Origin: a virus | Length of the DNA stretch: 29,197 nucleotides | Direction: 5' to 3' (one strand) | IMG/VR virus record: IMGVR_UViG_3300009695_000019 | Span: 1-29,197 of that record | Part shown: positions 14,256 through 22,042 of the stretch, piece after piece | How positions within the stretch are numbered: position 1 is the stretch's first letter | Layout of the letters: the number at the start of each line of letters is the position of its first letter | Notes under the pieces: model-generated | Told to the model about the DNA's origin: nothing | Databases searched by the model: none | The model's input: only the letters and a program-made list of their open reading frames with translations | Program-made: the position numbers and the translations under genes

Positions 14256-14627
14256 ATGGCCGATACCGTCAACATCGCTTGCAAGCTCCCCAACGGTTTG
14301 CAGATCACCGTCGATGGCAAGACGGTCGTGCTCAACGGCGCGAACGATGCCGGTGCTAAGTTCGGGTTTGGCATCACGCCGGACGTTGACGCCGATTTCT
14401 ACAAGAAATGGGCGGAAAGCGTCGGCAAGTTCCCGGCGGTCAAAAACGGCTCGATTTTCGCCTATTCGGGCGATATCGCCAACGCCGCCCGCGAGCGCGC
14501 GAGCGACCCGGCCGTGATGACCGGACAGGAACCGCTCAACGCCGAAGCGCCGATGGCCGGTATCGAGCCGACCGACGAGACGAAAAAGGAACTGGCGAAG
14601 GCCGCCGCGCCCGCCAAGGGCAAGTGA
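14256..14627 (+). CDS. Conserved phage head-region protein (123 aa)
   Basis: Starts at an ATG with CGAGG 5-6 bases upstream. Residues 1-85 form a compact domain: NIACKLPNGLQITVDGKTVVLNG, FGFGITPDVDADFYKKWAES and FPAVKNGSIFAYSGD. The C-terminal 40 residues are acidic then Ala/Lys-rich. Short proteins with this look are common just after the capsid gene in myophages and siphophages; their role is not established, possibly a head accessory. Placement between capsid and the DUF4054 gene supports a structural role. Confidence 0.65.
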   Translation: MADTVNIACKLPNGLQITVDGKTVVLNGANDAGAKFGFGITPDVDADFYKKWAESVGKFPAVKNGSIFAYSGDIANAARERASDPAVMTGQEPLNAEAPMAGIEPTDETKKELAKAAAPAKGK

Positions 14628-14630
14628 TGT

Positions 14631-15095
14631 ATGGCCGTCGCGGTATTCGACTATAGCCTATGGGCGCTGCGCTATCCAACGCTCGCGCCCAAGGTTCCCG
14701 AACCGCTCGCGGCGGCCTATTTCATCGAAGCTGGTCTATATCTCGACAACACCGATTGCTCGCTTGTCGCCGACGTTGGCGTGCGGCTCACTTTGCTCAA
14801 CATGATCGTCGCCCATATCGCCGCCGGGAACGGCGCGACGCCCGCCGGTGAGCAAGGGCTAGTCGGGCGCATCTCGTCGGTCACCGAGGGCAGCGTGACC
14901 ATCTCGACCGAGTTCAAGGGCTTCACGGGCGATCTAGCCGCCTATTTCTCGCAAACCCCCTACGGCGTCCAGTATTGGGCGGCGACGGCATCGTATCGCA
15001 CGGCGCATTACGTGCCTGGTGTGCAACCGGCTTTCGGGCCGATCGGCCGCGATTTCGATCACAATTGGGGCGGTGACATGCGATGGCGGAACTAA
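14631..15095 (+). CDS. DUF4054 head-tail connector (neck) protein
   Basis: A 154-residue protein. The family pattern is clear: FDYSLWALRYPTLAPKVPEPLAAAYFIEAGLYLDN, then LTLLNMIVAHIAAGN and GLVGRISSVTEGSVTISTEF, then QTPYGVQYWAATASYRTAHYV. DUF4054 proteins are adaptor-like and bind under the portal. The ATG at 14631 follows the previous stop by three bases. It overlaps the next gene by 13 bases, usual in this neck cluster. Confidence 0.88.
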   Translation: MAVAVFDYSLWALRYPTLAPKVPEPLAAAYFIEAGLYLDNTDCSLVADVGVRLTLLNMIVAHIAAGNGATPAGEQGLVGRISSVTEGSVTISTEFKGFTGDLAAYFSQTPYGVQYWAATASYRTAHYVPGVQPAFGPIGRDFDHNWGGDMRWRN

Positions 15096-15526
15096 GCGGC
15101 GGCGATCGGCTTGAAGCCTTTCTCGCCGAGATGGCGGAAAAGGTCACCGACCCGGCAACGCTGCACGTCGGGTTCCTTGAAGGTGCGACTTATCCCGATG
15201 GCACGCCCGTCGCGCTCGTCGCGGCCGTGCAGAATTTTGGTTCGCCCGCAATGGGAATTCCGCCGCGTGCGTTTTTCACCAACATGATCATCGAAAAGTC
15301 GCCGGGTTGGGGCGAAAAGCTCGGTCGCATCCTGAAACAAAACGGCTATCGAGCGCGCGCGAGCCTAGAGCTTATGGGCGAAGGCATCGCGGGGCAGCTC
15401 CGGCAATCGATCGTGGATACTATCGCCCCTCCCCTCTCGCCGGCGACGATTCAGGCGAAGGGTTTCGACAAGCCGTTGGTCGATACCGGGCATATGCTCA
15501 ATTCCGTCGATAAAGAGGTCGTGTAA
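15083..15526 (+). CDS. Neck / tail-completion protein (HK97 gp10-like)
   Basis: A 147-residue protein starting inside the end of the previous gene. It has VGFLEGATYPDGTPVALVAAVQNFG, then GIPPRAFFTNMIIEKSPGW (the common 'R-F/P-F' strand of tail-completion proteins), a helix with LELMGEGIAGQLRQSI, and PLSPATIQAKGFDKPLVDTGHMLNSV. The last part is the strongest hallmark of this family: 'L..TG.M..S'. It would join the head connector to the tail. Its stop overlaps the next ATG (TAATG). Confidence 0.85.
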   Translation: MAELSGGDRLEAFLAEMAEKVTDPATLHVGFLEGATYPDGTPVALVAAVQNFGSPAMGIPPRAFFTNMIIEKSPGWGEKLGRILKQNGYRARASLELMGEGIAGQLRQSIVDTIAPPLSPATIQAKGFDKPLVDTGHMLNSVDKEVV

Positions 15527-15918
15527 TGGCGATGAACTTGCACGCCATCGCCGGGCCGATCGCGGGCATCGTGTCGGGCACGGTGAACGGCCTTTGGCAG
15601 CGCAACGCGGGCTATGCGACCACCCCGGCCGGGAAGCGCACGCCGAGCTATCTCGACGTTCCCGACACGTCGATGCAAGTCCAGGCGCTCACCGGGCCGG
15701 AGCTGGCGCTTGTCGAGAGCCTGAATATCCAAGGCGTCAAGCGGGCGGTCTATATGAACGGCGACGTGAAGGCCGTCGATCGCGCGTCGGGCGAAGGTGG
15801 CGACTTGCTCACTTTCAACGGGGCGGTATGGTTGGTCACGGTTATCCTCGAAACGTGGGATAGCTCCGGGTGGTGCCGCGTCGCGGTCACCAAGCAAAAT
15901 GACATGGTGACGCCGTAA
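15526..15918 (+). CDS. Putative neck/head-closure protein (130 aa)
   Basis: Starts at a TAATG overlap (a second ATG at 15532 is possible). The sequence has an early Gly/Val-rich helix (IAGPIAGIVSGTVNGLWQR), a loop (YATTPAGKRTPSYLDVP), and a beta-rich second half (VKRAVYMNGDVKAVDRASGEGGDLLTFNG, then WLVTVILETWDSSGWCRVAV). A protein of this size and fold pattern in this position is usually a head-closure or minor tail protein. The exact family was not named with confidence. Confidence 0.65.
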   Translation: MAMNLHAIAGPIAGIVSGTVNGLWQRNAGYATTPAGKRTPSYLDVPDTSMQVQALTGPELALVESLNIQGVKRAVYMNGDVKAVDRASGEGGDLLTFNGAVWLVTVILETWDSSGWCRVAVTKQNDMVTP

Positions 15919-16451
15919 TGCCTCTCGAGATTTCCATCACCGAAGACGACGTAATGGCCGCGCTGCGCGCGTTCATCATCGATATCGTGCCATCGGGTGT
16001 TGAGGTTTTTCAGGGACAGGGAAACCGCGTGCCGGAGCCGCGCGGCGTCGATTTCATCGTTATGACGCCGATGAACCGCTTGCGCCTTTCGACAAATACG
16101 GTCGATTGGGCGCGAGACGATGACGACGCGACACAGCTCGACCACTCGCACGACACGCAATTTATGGTGCAGCTCGATTTGCACGGCCCCGCCGGGAGCG
16201 ATCATGCCTCGATTGTCGCGACCTTGATCCGCGACGAATACGCGGTTGAGGCGATGGACGGAACGGGCGTGACGCCGCTCTACGCGACCGATGGCAACCA
16301 AGTTCCGTTCATCAACGGCGAGCACCAATATGAAAATCGTTGGGTTATGACGATCGCGCTTCAAATCGTTCCCATCGTCTCGACACCACAACAATTTGCC
16401 GCTACGCTTACGCCCGTGATAGCGCCGGCCCTTGGGGGACTTATAGCATGA
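15918..16451 (+). CDS. Neck terminator protein (gp12-like)
   Basis: A 177-residue protein. It resembles the phage neck terminator family: TEDDVMAALRAFIIDIVPSGVEVFQGQGNRVPEP, then FIVMTPMNRLRLSTN, FMVQLDLHGPAGSDHASIVATLIRDEYAVEAM, and HQYENRWVMTIALQIVPIVSTPQQFA. It would cap the tail tube at its head end. Starts one base after the upstream stop (TAATG) and overlaps the sheath ATG at its own stop (ATGA). Confidence 0.78.
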   Translation: MPLEISITEDDVMAALRAFIIDIVPSGVEVFQGQGNRVPEPRGVDFIVMTPMNRLRLSTNTVDWARDDDDATQLDHSHDTQFMVQLDLHGPAGSDHASIVATLIRDEYAVEAMDGTGVTPLYATDGNQVPFINGEHQYENRWVMTIALQIVPIVSTPQQFAATLTPVIAPALGGLIA

Positions 16452-18151
16452 CCGTCAGCATTCCCGCGTCGTCCATCGTCAGTGTCATCCCGAATGTCAT
16501 CGACGCGGGCGGCACCGGCCTTGATCTTTCCGGCCTGGTGCTCACCAACAGCACCCGCGTCCCGATCGGCACGGTGCAGTCGTTCGTTTCCGCCGATAGC
16601 GTGTCGAAATTCTTCGGCCCGTCGTCGCAAGAGGCGGCCTTGGCGCTGCGCTATTTCGCGGGGTACGACGGCTCGCCGATCAAGCCCGCGCAGCTCTTGT
16701 TTTGCCAGTATGCGAGCGTCGGCGTTCCGGCGTATCTGCGCGGCGGGAGCGTCGCGGCTTTGTCGCTCATCGATCTACAGGCGATCACCGGCACGATCAC
16801 GCTCACGATCAATGGCGATGCGGTCACGTCGAGCGCGCTCGACCTTTCCAGTGCCGCGAGCTTTTCGGCCGCCGCCGCGCTCATTCAAACCGCGATCGGC
16901 CATGCCGACGCGCAAGTCACCGGCGGCATCGCGGGCACCACCCTCACCGTCTCGGCGGTTGCCGACGGCGAACTTGCCGTGGGACAAGTCATCACCGGCA
17001 CGGGCATCACGGCGGGCACCAAGATCACCGCGCTCGGCACCGGCACCGGGGGCACGGGCACCTATATCGTCGCGCCAACGCAAACCGCTACCTCAACCGC
17101 GATCACGGCCGGAGCGACCACCGTCGCTTTCGATGCGATCAGCGGCGCGTTCGTCATCACTGGCGGAACGCCCGACGTATCGAGCACGCTCACGGCGGCC
17201 AATGCCGGGAACGCCGCGACGGCCTTGAAGCTCACCACGGCGGCGGGCGCGGTCGTATCGCAAGGTAGCGACCCGATGACCCCCGCCGCCGCGATGGCGA
17301 CGGTTGTCGCCGACACGCAAAATTTCGCCACCTTCGCGACGGTGTTCAAGCCGTCGATCGATGACATGGTTGCTTTCGCCGCATGGTCGAACAGCAAGGC
17401 CGGGCGCTTCATCTACGTCATGTGGGATACCGATCTGACGATCACCACGGGCAGCGATGACGCGAGCGCGGTCGCGCAGATCATCGAAGCGAATTACGCG
17501 GGCACCATCCCGATCTATGCGGCCGTCGGCGGCATCTATCTCGCGGCCTTCGCTATGGGAACCGTCGCCTCGATCGATTTCACGCGCGTCGAGGGCCGCA
17601 CCAATCTGGCGTTCCGCGCGCAAGCCGGCCTCACGGCAAGCGTGACCAATGAGCAAATCGCCGATCAGCTCATTGCGAACGGCGTCAATTTCTACGGGTC
17701 GTATGCGACCGCCAACGATCAGTTCGTTTTCTTCTATCCGGGGTCGATCACCGGCCCGTTCAAATGGGCGGATAGCGCGGTAAACGAAATTTGGATGACG
17801 AACGCATTTCAGCTCGCGTTGATGAATTTGCTCACCGCCATTCCAAGCATCCCGTACAACGTCCAGGGTTACGCGCTGATCGAGGCCGCGCTTGCGGACC
17901 CGATCAATGCTGCCGTGTCGTTCGGTGCTATTCGCGCCGGGGTGCCCCTTTCCGCGCTACAAGCCGCCGAGGTCAACAACGCGGCCGGGGCGATCGTGTC
18001 TGACACGATCACGCAACGCGGTTGGTATCTCCAAGTCGCGCCCGCCTCGCCGCAAGTGCGCGCGGCGCGCGGCTCGCCGCCGATCACCTTTTGGTACACC
18101 GACGGTCAATCGGTGCAGAAAATCAATCTCAATTCGGTGGAGGTCCAGTAA
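16448..18151 (+). CDS. Contractile tail sheath (DUF3383 type) with inserted beta module
   Basis: A 567-residue protein from an ATGA overlap at 16448; an earlier in-frame start at 16340 lies over the neighbour. DUF3383 hallmarks: the N-terminal IVSVIPNVIDAGGTGLDLSGLVLTNS, FFGPSSQEAALALRYFAGYDGS, PAQLLFCQYASVGVPAYLRGGS, a middle ending AAWSNSKAGRFIYVMWDTD, the conserved RVEGRTNLAFRAQAGLTASV, NFYGSYATANDQFVFFYPGSITGPFKW, and the C-terminal TFWYTDGQSVQKINLNSVEVQ. It would wrap the tube and contract. Residues 164-220 hold a TGTGTGG-type module like that of the head cement protein, inserted beside a variable surface domain. Confidence 0.9.
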   Translation: MTVSIPASSIVSVIPNVIDAGGTGLDLSGLVLTNSTRVPIGTVQSFVSADSVSKFFGPSSQEAALALRYFAGYDGSPIKPAQLLFCQYASVGVPAYLRGGSVAALSLIDLQAITGTITLTINGDAVTSSALDLSSAASFSAAAALIQTAIGHADAQVTGGIAGTTLTVSAVADGELAVGQVITGTGITAGTKITALGTGTGGTGTYIVAPTQTATSTAITAGATTVAFDAISGAFVITGGTPDVSSTLTAANAGNAATALKLTTAAGAVVSQGSDPMTPAAAMATVVADTQNFATFATVFKPSIDDMVAFAAWSNSKAGRFIYVMWDTDLTITTGSDDASAVAQIIEANYAGTIPIYAAVGGIYLAAFAMGTVASIDFTRVEGRTNLAFRAQAGLTASVTNEQIADQLIANGVNFYGSYATANDQFVFFYPGSITGPFKWADSAVNEIWMTNAFQLALMNLLTAIPSIPYNVQGYALIEAALADPINAAVSFGAIRAGVPLSALQAAEVNNAAGAIVSDTITQRGWYLQVAPASPQVRAARGSPPITFWYTDGQSVQKINLNSVEVQ

Positions 18152-18591
18152 TGGCGACGCAAAAGACGCTTACCGCCGCGAATAGCGTCTTGCTGATTTC
18201 GATCAGCGGCCTTTTCGACGTGCCACAGCAAATTCAGGGCTTCGCCGTCGAAGACGTGTTCGATATCGACGCGATCGATAGCGCCGAAACCGCAATGGGC
18301 GTTGACGGCAAGCTGTCGGCGGGTTGGGTTCCGATGCCGATCAAGCAAAGCGTCACTATCCAGGCGGATAGCGATAGCGTCACCATTTTCGAAAATTGGT
18401 ACTCGTCACAGCAAGCTGCGCGCGAGCTGTATTTCGCGACCGGCTCAATTTATCTGCCCGCCGTCAAGCGCAAGTATGCGCTTACCAAGGGCGTGTTGCA
18501 GAATTACAACCCGATCGCGAACGCCAAGAAAATCCTACAGCCTCGCAAGTTTATGATCACTTGGGAGAGCATCACCCAGGGCGCGATATAA
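18151..18591 (+). CDS. Tail tube protein
   Basis: A 146-residue protein starting at a TAATG overlap. It matches the tube family that follows DUF3383 sheaths: MATQKTLTAANSVLLISISGLF, VPQQIQGFAVEDVFDIDAIDSAE, GVDGKLSAGWVPMPIKQSVTIQAD, FENWYSSQQAARELYFATGSIYLP, and the C-terminal LQPRKFMITWESITQGA. Hexamers of such proteins make the inner tail channel. The next gene overlaps it by one base. Confidence 0.88.
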   Translation: MATQKTLTAANSVLLISISGLFDVPQQIQGFAVEDVFDIDAIDSAETAMGVDGKLSAGWVPMPIKQSVTIQADSDSVTIFENWYSSQQAARELYFATGSIYLPAVKRKYALTKGVLQNYNPIANAKKILQPRKFMITWESITQGAI

Positions 18592-19118
18592 TGGCGCGTC
18601 GGGTCGAAATTTTCACCGTCTCGGCGGAAGGCCGCGACAAGGGCAAGTCGTTCCTCTTGACCGAGATGCCGCCCCGCCAAGCCGAGAAATGGGCGACGCG
18701 GGCGCTACTGGCGTTCGCCCGGTCGGGCAAAAACGACATGCCCGACGAGTTCAAAGAGGATATGCAGCGCACGGGCATGGCGGGCATTGCGGCGATCGGG
18801 CTGCGCGCCATCACCACGATCGATTTCAACGATGCCGAGCCGTTGCTTGACGAGATGATGACGTGCGTCACCTTCATCCCCGATATGTCCAAGATCGACC
18901 AAATGAGCCGCCAGCCGATCGTTCGGCCGATGATCGAGGATGATATCGAGGAAGTCGCGACCATCCTCCAATTGCGCAGCGAGGTCATCGAATTGCACTT
19001 GGGTTTTTCAATCGCCGCCATCCTCTCCCAAGTGGGGGCGGCGGCGAAGACGGCCCTATTTTCCTCGGATACGTCAACGTCCCCCAAAGCATCGGAACCG
19101 TTGTCAGCAGTGGACTAG
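18591..19118 (+). CDS. Tail assembly chaperone (short form)
   Basis: A 175-residue protein, ATG overlapping the tube stop (TAATG). Chaperones of this kind coat the tape measure while the tail grows. Seen: VEIFTVSAEGRDKGKSFLLTEMPPRQAEKWATRALLAFARSG, a middle IAAIGLRAITTIDFNDAEPLLDEMM, and ELHLGFSIAAILS near 140. After about residue 149 the sequence turns into Ser/Thr-rich filler (DTSTSPKASEPLS). The -1 frame of the same DNA becomes protein-like there and runs on to 19234 with no start codon of its own, so a programmed frameshift product is predicted. Confidence 0.85.
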   Translation: MARRVEIFTVSAEGRDKGKSFLLTEMPPRQAEKWATRALLAFARSGKNDMPDEFKEDMQRTGMAGIAAIGLRAITTIDFNDAEPLLDEMMTCVTFIPDMSKIDQMSRQPIVRPMIEDDIEEVATILQLRSEVIELHLGFSIAAILSQVGAAAKTALFSSDTSTSPKASEPLSAVD

Positions 19119-19234
19119 CCAAGCTGCACGAAATTGACACGGTTCTAGGGATGGAGGATATTTACGACCTACTCGAAATCATCGCCATAGACGCCGAAAA
19201 CAGGAAGATTGCCAGCGATGCCGACGATCATTGA
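18591..19234 (+). CDS. Tail assembly chaperone, predicted -1 frameshift product (about 214 aa)
   Basis: From about 19037 the -1 frame reads GGGEDGPIFLGYVNVPQS, then SSGLAKLHEIDTVLGMEDIY, DLLEIIAIDAENRK, ending at the TGA of 19232-19234. It has no ATG, GTG or TTG before 19151, so ribosomes must arrive from the upstream frame. A likely slip site is G-GGG-GCG at 19034-19040, where the P-site GGG can re-pair one base back. The product would be residues 1-149 plus about 65 new residues. Paired G/GT chaperones made by frameshift are well known just before tape measure genes. The exact slip site is inference. Confidence 0.7.
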
Positions 19235-20963
19235 TAGCCTGATCGTCGCTCTCTCACTCGACGCCGACGATTTCGACAAGGGCCGGAAACAAACGAGTGA
19301 GGGTCTTAAGAAAACCCGCGAGGAAGTCGCCACCACCGGCAAAGACTTGGAAGTTTACGGCAAGCGCGCGAGCACGTTTTTCTCGTCGCTGCGCAATGAG
19401 GCCGTCGGGTTGTTTCTCGCTTTCCAGGGCGCGAGTTCGGTCACCGATTTCATCAAAAACATGCTTGTCGGCGACGCGGCGACGGGGCGGCTTGCGCACA
19501 ATATCGGCATAGCGACCGATGAATTGTCGGCATGGCAGCTCGCCGTGAAAGCGACCGGCGGCACGGCCGAAGACGCCAACGCCGCGCTACAGAAAATGGC
19601 GACGGCCTATCAGACATACCAGCTCACCGGCACAACCGGAATGGACGCCGATCTACGCGGGCTAGGCGTGTCGTTGAAGGATTTGAAAGACGGGCCGGCC
19701 GTCGCGTTGATGAAGCTCGCCGACGCCCGCGATCGGCTGTTCAAATCCACCGGGAGCGATACCGAGTTCACGGCGCGCGCGCAGCGCATCGGCATCCCCG
19801 ATAGCGTGATCAACACGCTAGAGCGCGGGCGAAGCGGCCTTGAACGACTGATCGAGGAAAAGAAACGCGACGGCGCGGCGACGGATGCCGATGCAGCGGC
19901 GGCGGCCAAGTTTCAGGAACGGCTAGCCGAGCTGGAGAGCAAGATTACGGGGATGGTGCGCCCTTCCCTCTATCGGTTGGTCACGGTCCTACTCGACTTT
20001 CTCGACGGCGTGCAGAAAGGGACGATCAAGCTCCCCTCGCTCAACATTGCATTGCTCGCGGTGGCGGGCACGGCCGCTTTGCTCGGCTCGCCGTTCATCG
20101 CGGCGGCGGCGGCGATCGTGCTTTTGATCAGTCATCTTGACGATCTGAAAAAGGCGTATGCTCACGTCGTGTTCGCGACGCATGGTTGGATTGGCGGGCG
20201 CGATCTGTATCAGTCGATGCTTAGTGCGGGCGTGAAGTCCAACGCCGATATCGATCGCATCATTGACGCCGAGACGGCCGCGAACGGTGGCGGCGGCGCG
20301 AGCGACCCCTATGCCGGATTGACCGGCGACGCACGCACGGCCGCTATTCGGCGCACCTTCCCCGGCTATCAGCCGCCCCGCGCGGGCGGTGGCGGGGGGA
20401 ACGGCTATGCGGCGGGCAACGCCGGGTCGATACAAGCGGCTCTTGTGCGCGCCGGGTTCACCCCGGAGCAAGCGCGCGGGATTTGGGCGGGCATGTCGGC
20501 GGAAGGCGGCTCGCTCGGCATGGCCGCCAACGGCGCGTTCGGTATCGGGCAATGGCGCGGGCCGCGTCAAAAAGCGCTGTTCGCCAAGTATGGGCGTGCG
20601 CCGTCGGCTGATCAGCAAATGGCATTTCTGATATCCGAATTGAAGGGCGGGGATAGCGGCGGCGCGGCCGTGCGAGGATCGACCACGGCGGGCGGTGCCC
20701 TAGAGACGTATATCCGCGATTTCATGCGTCCAGGGCCGGGCACCGGCGGCGACTTGCGGCGCGGCTATGCGGCGCTCGGCGGCGGCCTCACGCGCCCCCG
20801 TGCGCCCGTCGCGGGCGGGAGCCGGAGCACGACCACGACCGCCAGCGTCGGCACGATCAACGTCTATACCAAGGCGACGGATGCCGACGGCATCGCGAGC
20901 GAGCTTCCCGGCGCAATCCGTCGGCGCGGCCTCACGACGCAAGCGAACCGGGGGCTTGACTAA
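19218..20963 (+). CDS. Tape measure protein with tail lysozyme domain
   Basis: A 581-residue protein. The ATG at 19218 has AGGAAG 10 bases upstream; an in-frame TTG at 19209 lies closer. It sets tail length and enters the host envelope. Residues 1-120 are helical (FDKGRKQTSEGLKKTREEVA, SLRNEAVGLFLAFQGASS). A hydrophobic stretch at about 275-310 (IALLAVAGTAALLGSPFIAAAAAIV) may insert into membrane. Residues 395-520 match a phage tail lysozyme domain: IQAALVRAGFTPEQARGIWAGMSAEGG with likely catalytic Glu429, then AFGIGQWRGPRQKALFAKYG. The C-terminus (INVYTKATDADGIASEL) is typical of tape measures. It is short, so a short tail is expected. Confidence 0.87.
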   Translation: MPTIIDSLIVALSLDADDFDKGRKQTSEGLKKTREEVATTGKDLEVYGKRASTFFSSLRNEAVGLFLAFQGASSVTDFIKNMLVGDAATGRLAHNIGIATDELSAWQLAVKATGGTAEDANAALQKMATAYQTYQLTGTTGMDADLRGLGVSLKDLKDGPAVALMKLADARDRLFKSTGSDTEFTARAQRIGIPDSVINTLERGRSGLERLIEEKKRDGAATDADAAAAAKFQERLAELESKITGMVRPSLYRLVTVLLDFLDGVQKGTIKLPSLNIALLAVAGTAALLGSPFIAAAAAIVLLISHLDDLKKAYAHVVFATHGWIGGRDLYQSMLSAGVKSNADIDRIIDAETAANGGGGASDPYAGLTGDARTAAIRRTFPGYQPPRAGGGGGNGYAAGNAGSIQAALVRAGFTPEQARGIWAGMSAEGGSLGMAANGAFGIGQWRGPRQKALFAKYGRAPSADQQMAFLISELKGGDSGGAAVRGSTTAGGALETYIRDFMRPGPGTGGDLRRGYAALGGGLTRPRAPVAGGSRSTTTTASVGTINVYTKATDADGIASELPGAIRRRGLTTQANRGLD

Positions 20964-22042
20964 TGGTCGTTGCGCTCGCCAAACCGCCCGCGAACCCGCT
21001 CTATCCGAACGTGCCGATGCTCCCCGGCGTGCCGCCTGTTTTTCGCGGCCCCGACAATCTCGGCACGTCAAGCCCGCTACAGCCCCTCACGCGCGACGCG
21101 CCCGCCGTGGCGGCCGGTGCGCGGGCCGCGTGGGGCATCTATAAGCCGGGCGGCGATCTGGCGTTGAAAATCGATAGCGTCTTGGCGCTAGAGCCGGGCC
21201 GCGAGTTCCGCATTTCTGATTACCCCGTGGAGCAAGGCGCATTTCAGTCGTACAATAAAGTCGCGACCCCGGCCGAAACCCGCATAACCGTGACCAAAGG
21301 CGGCACCGATACCGATCGGCAAGGATTTCTCGACACGCTCGACACGCTCATTGAGAGCACCGATCTGTTCAATATCGTCACGCCCGATGCGTCGTTCCTT
21401 GATCGCAATATCGTCCGGTACGATTACCGTCGCACCAACGATCACGGCGCGACGTTGCTCACGGTTGAAATTCAGACAATCGAGGTTCGTCAGTCGGTCC
21501 AGGCGACGTTTTCCGATAGTAAGCAACCGTCCGGCGCGAAGCCCGCCAATGCGGGGCCGGTGCAGCCGAAACCGGCGACGATCGCTCAAACGCCCCCGGC
21601 TGCACCCCCCTCCACGAACCCGGCTATTCGAGATATCCCGGCCATCACCAAGACGACGCCCGCTCTCGATCGCGCGCGTACGGTAACATCGCTGATCCAG
21701 GCGGGCGCAACGATCAACGATCTTGTCACCAAGGGCGTTTCATTCTCGTCTATCCCGACGCTGGCGGCGGCGGCGCAATCGCTTACGACTACCCTCAACG
21801 GGCAAAGCGTGCGCCTCGATATCGCGCAAAAGGCGTTCGGCCTTTCGACCGACGTGTACGTGAACGATGCGCTGATCATCGGCGGGGTTTTGGTCGAGAA
21901 TGATAATCCGATCGTGCGGAGCGCCTATCTCGGCTTTCTCGGCGATTTGTATTTTCACGACACGCAACCCGACGGCGGGGCTGGCGTGCCCGCGTACACC
22001 GAACTCGGCGCTCGGTACGCCTTGCTCTACGCGGGGGCGTGA
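20963..22042 (+). CDS. Baseplate protein: Dit-like domain fused to plug (Pam3 gp18-like) domain
   Basis: A 359-residue protein, ATG overlapping the tape measure stop (TAATG). Residues 60-180 resemble Dit-like tail proteins: LALKIDSVLALEPGREFRISDYPVEQG, then AETRITVTKGGTDTDRQGFLDTLDTL and LTVEIQTIEVRQSVQ. Residues 185-240 are a Pro/Ala/Thr linker. Residues 270-359 resemble the baseplate plug family: TTLNGQSVRLDIAQKAFGLSTDVYVNDALIIGGVLVE, then AYLGFLGDLYFHDTQ and ELGARYALLYAGA. In relatives as remembered, these are two consecutive genes; here they are one. It likely sits between tube and hub at the tail end. Confidence 0.72.
   Translation: MVVALAKPPANPLYPNVPMLPGVPPVFRGPDNLGTSSPLQPLTRDAPAVAAGARAAWGIYKPGGDLALKIDSVLALEPGREFRISDYPVEQGAFQSYNKVATPAETRITVTKGGTDTDRQGFLDTLDTLIESTDLFNIVTPDASFLDRNIVRYDYRRTNDHGATLLTVEIQTIEVRQSVQATFSDSKQPSGAKPANAGPVQPKPATIAQTPPAAPPSTNPAIRDIPAITKTTPALDRARTVTSLIQAGATINDLVTKGVSFSSIPTLAAAAQSLTTTLNGQSVRLDIAQKAFGLSTDVYVNDALIIGGVLVENDNPIVRSAYLGFLGDLYFHDTQPDGGAGVPAYTELGARYALLYAGA

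Noticed and set aside
16482-17228. 248-aa + strand frame inside the sheath gene
   Set aside because: Ser/Arg/Pro-rich out-of-frame reading of the sheath; no conserved features.
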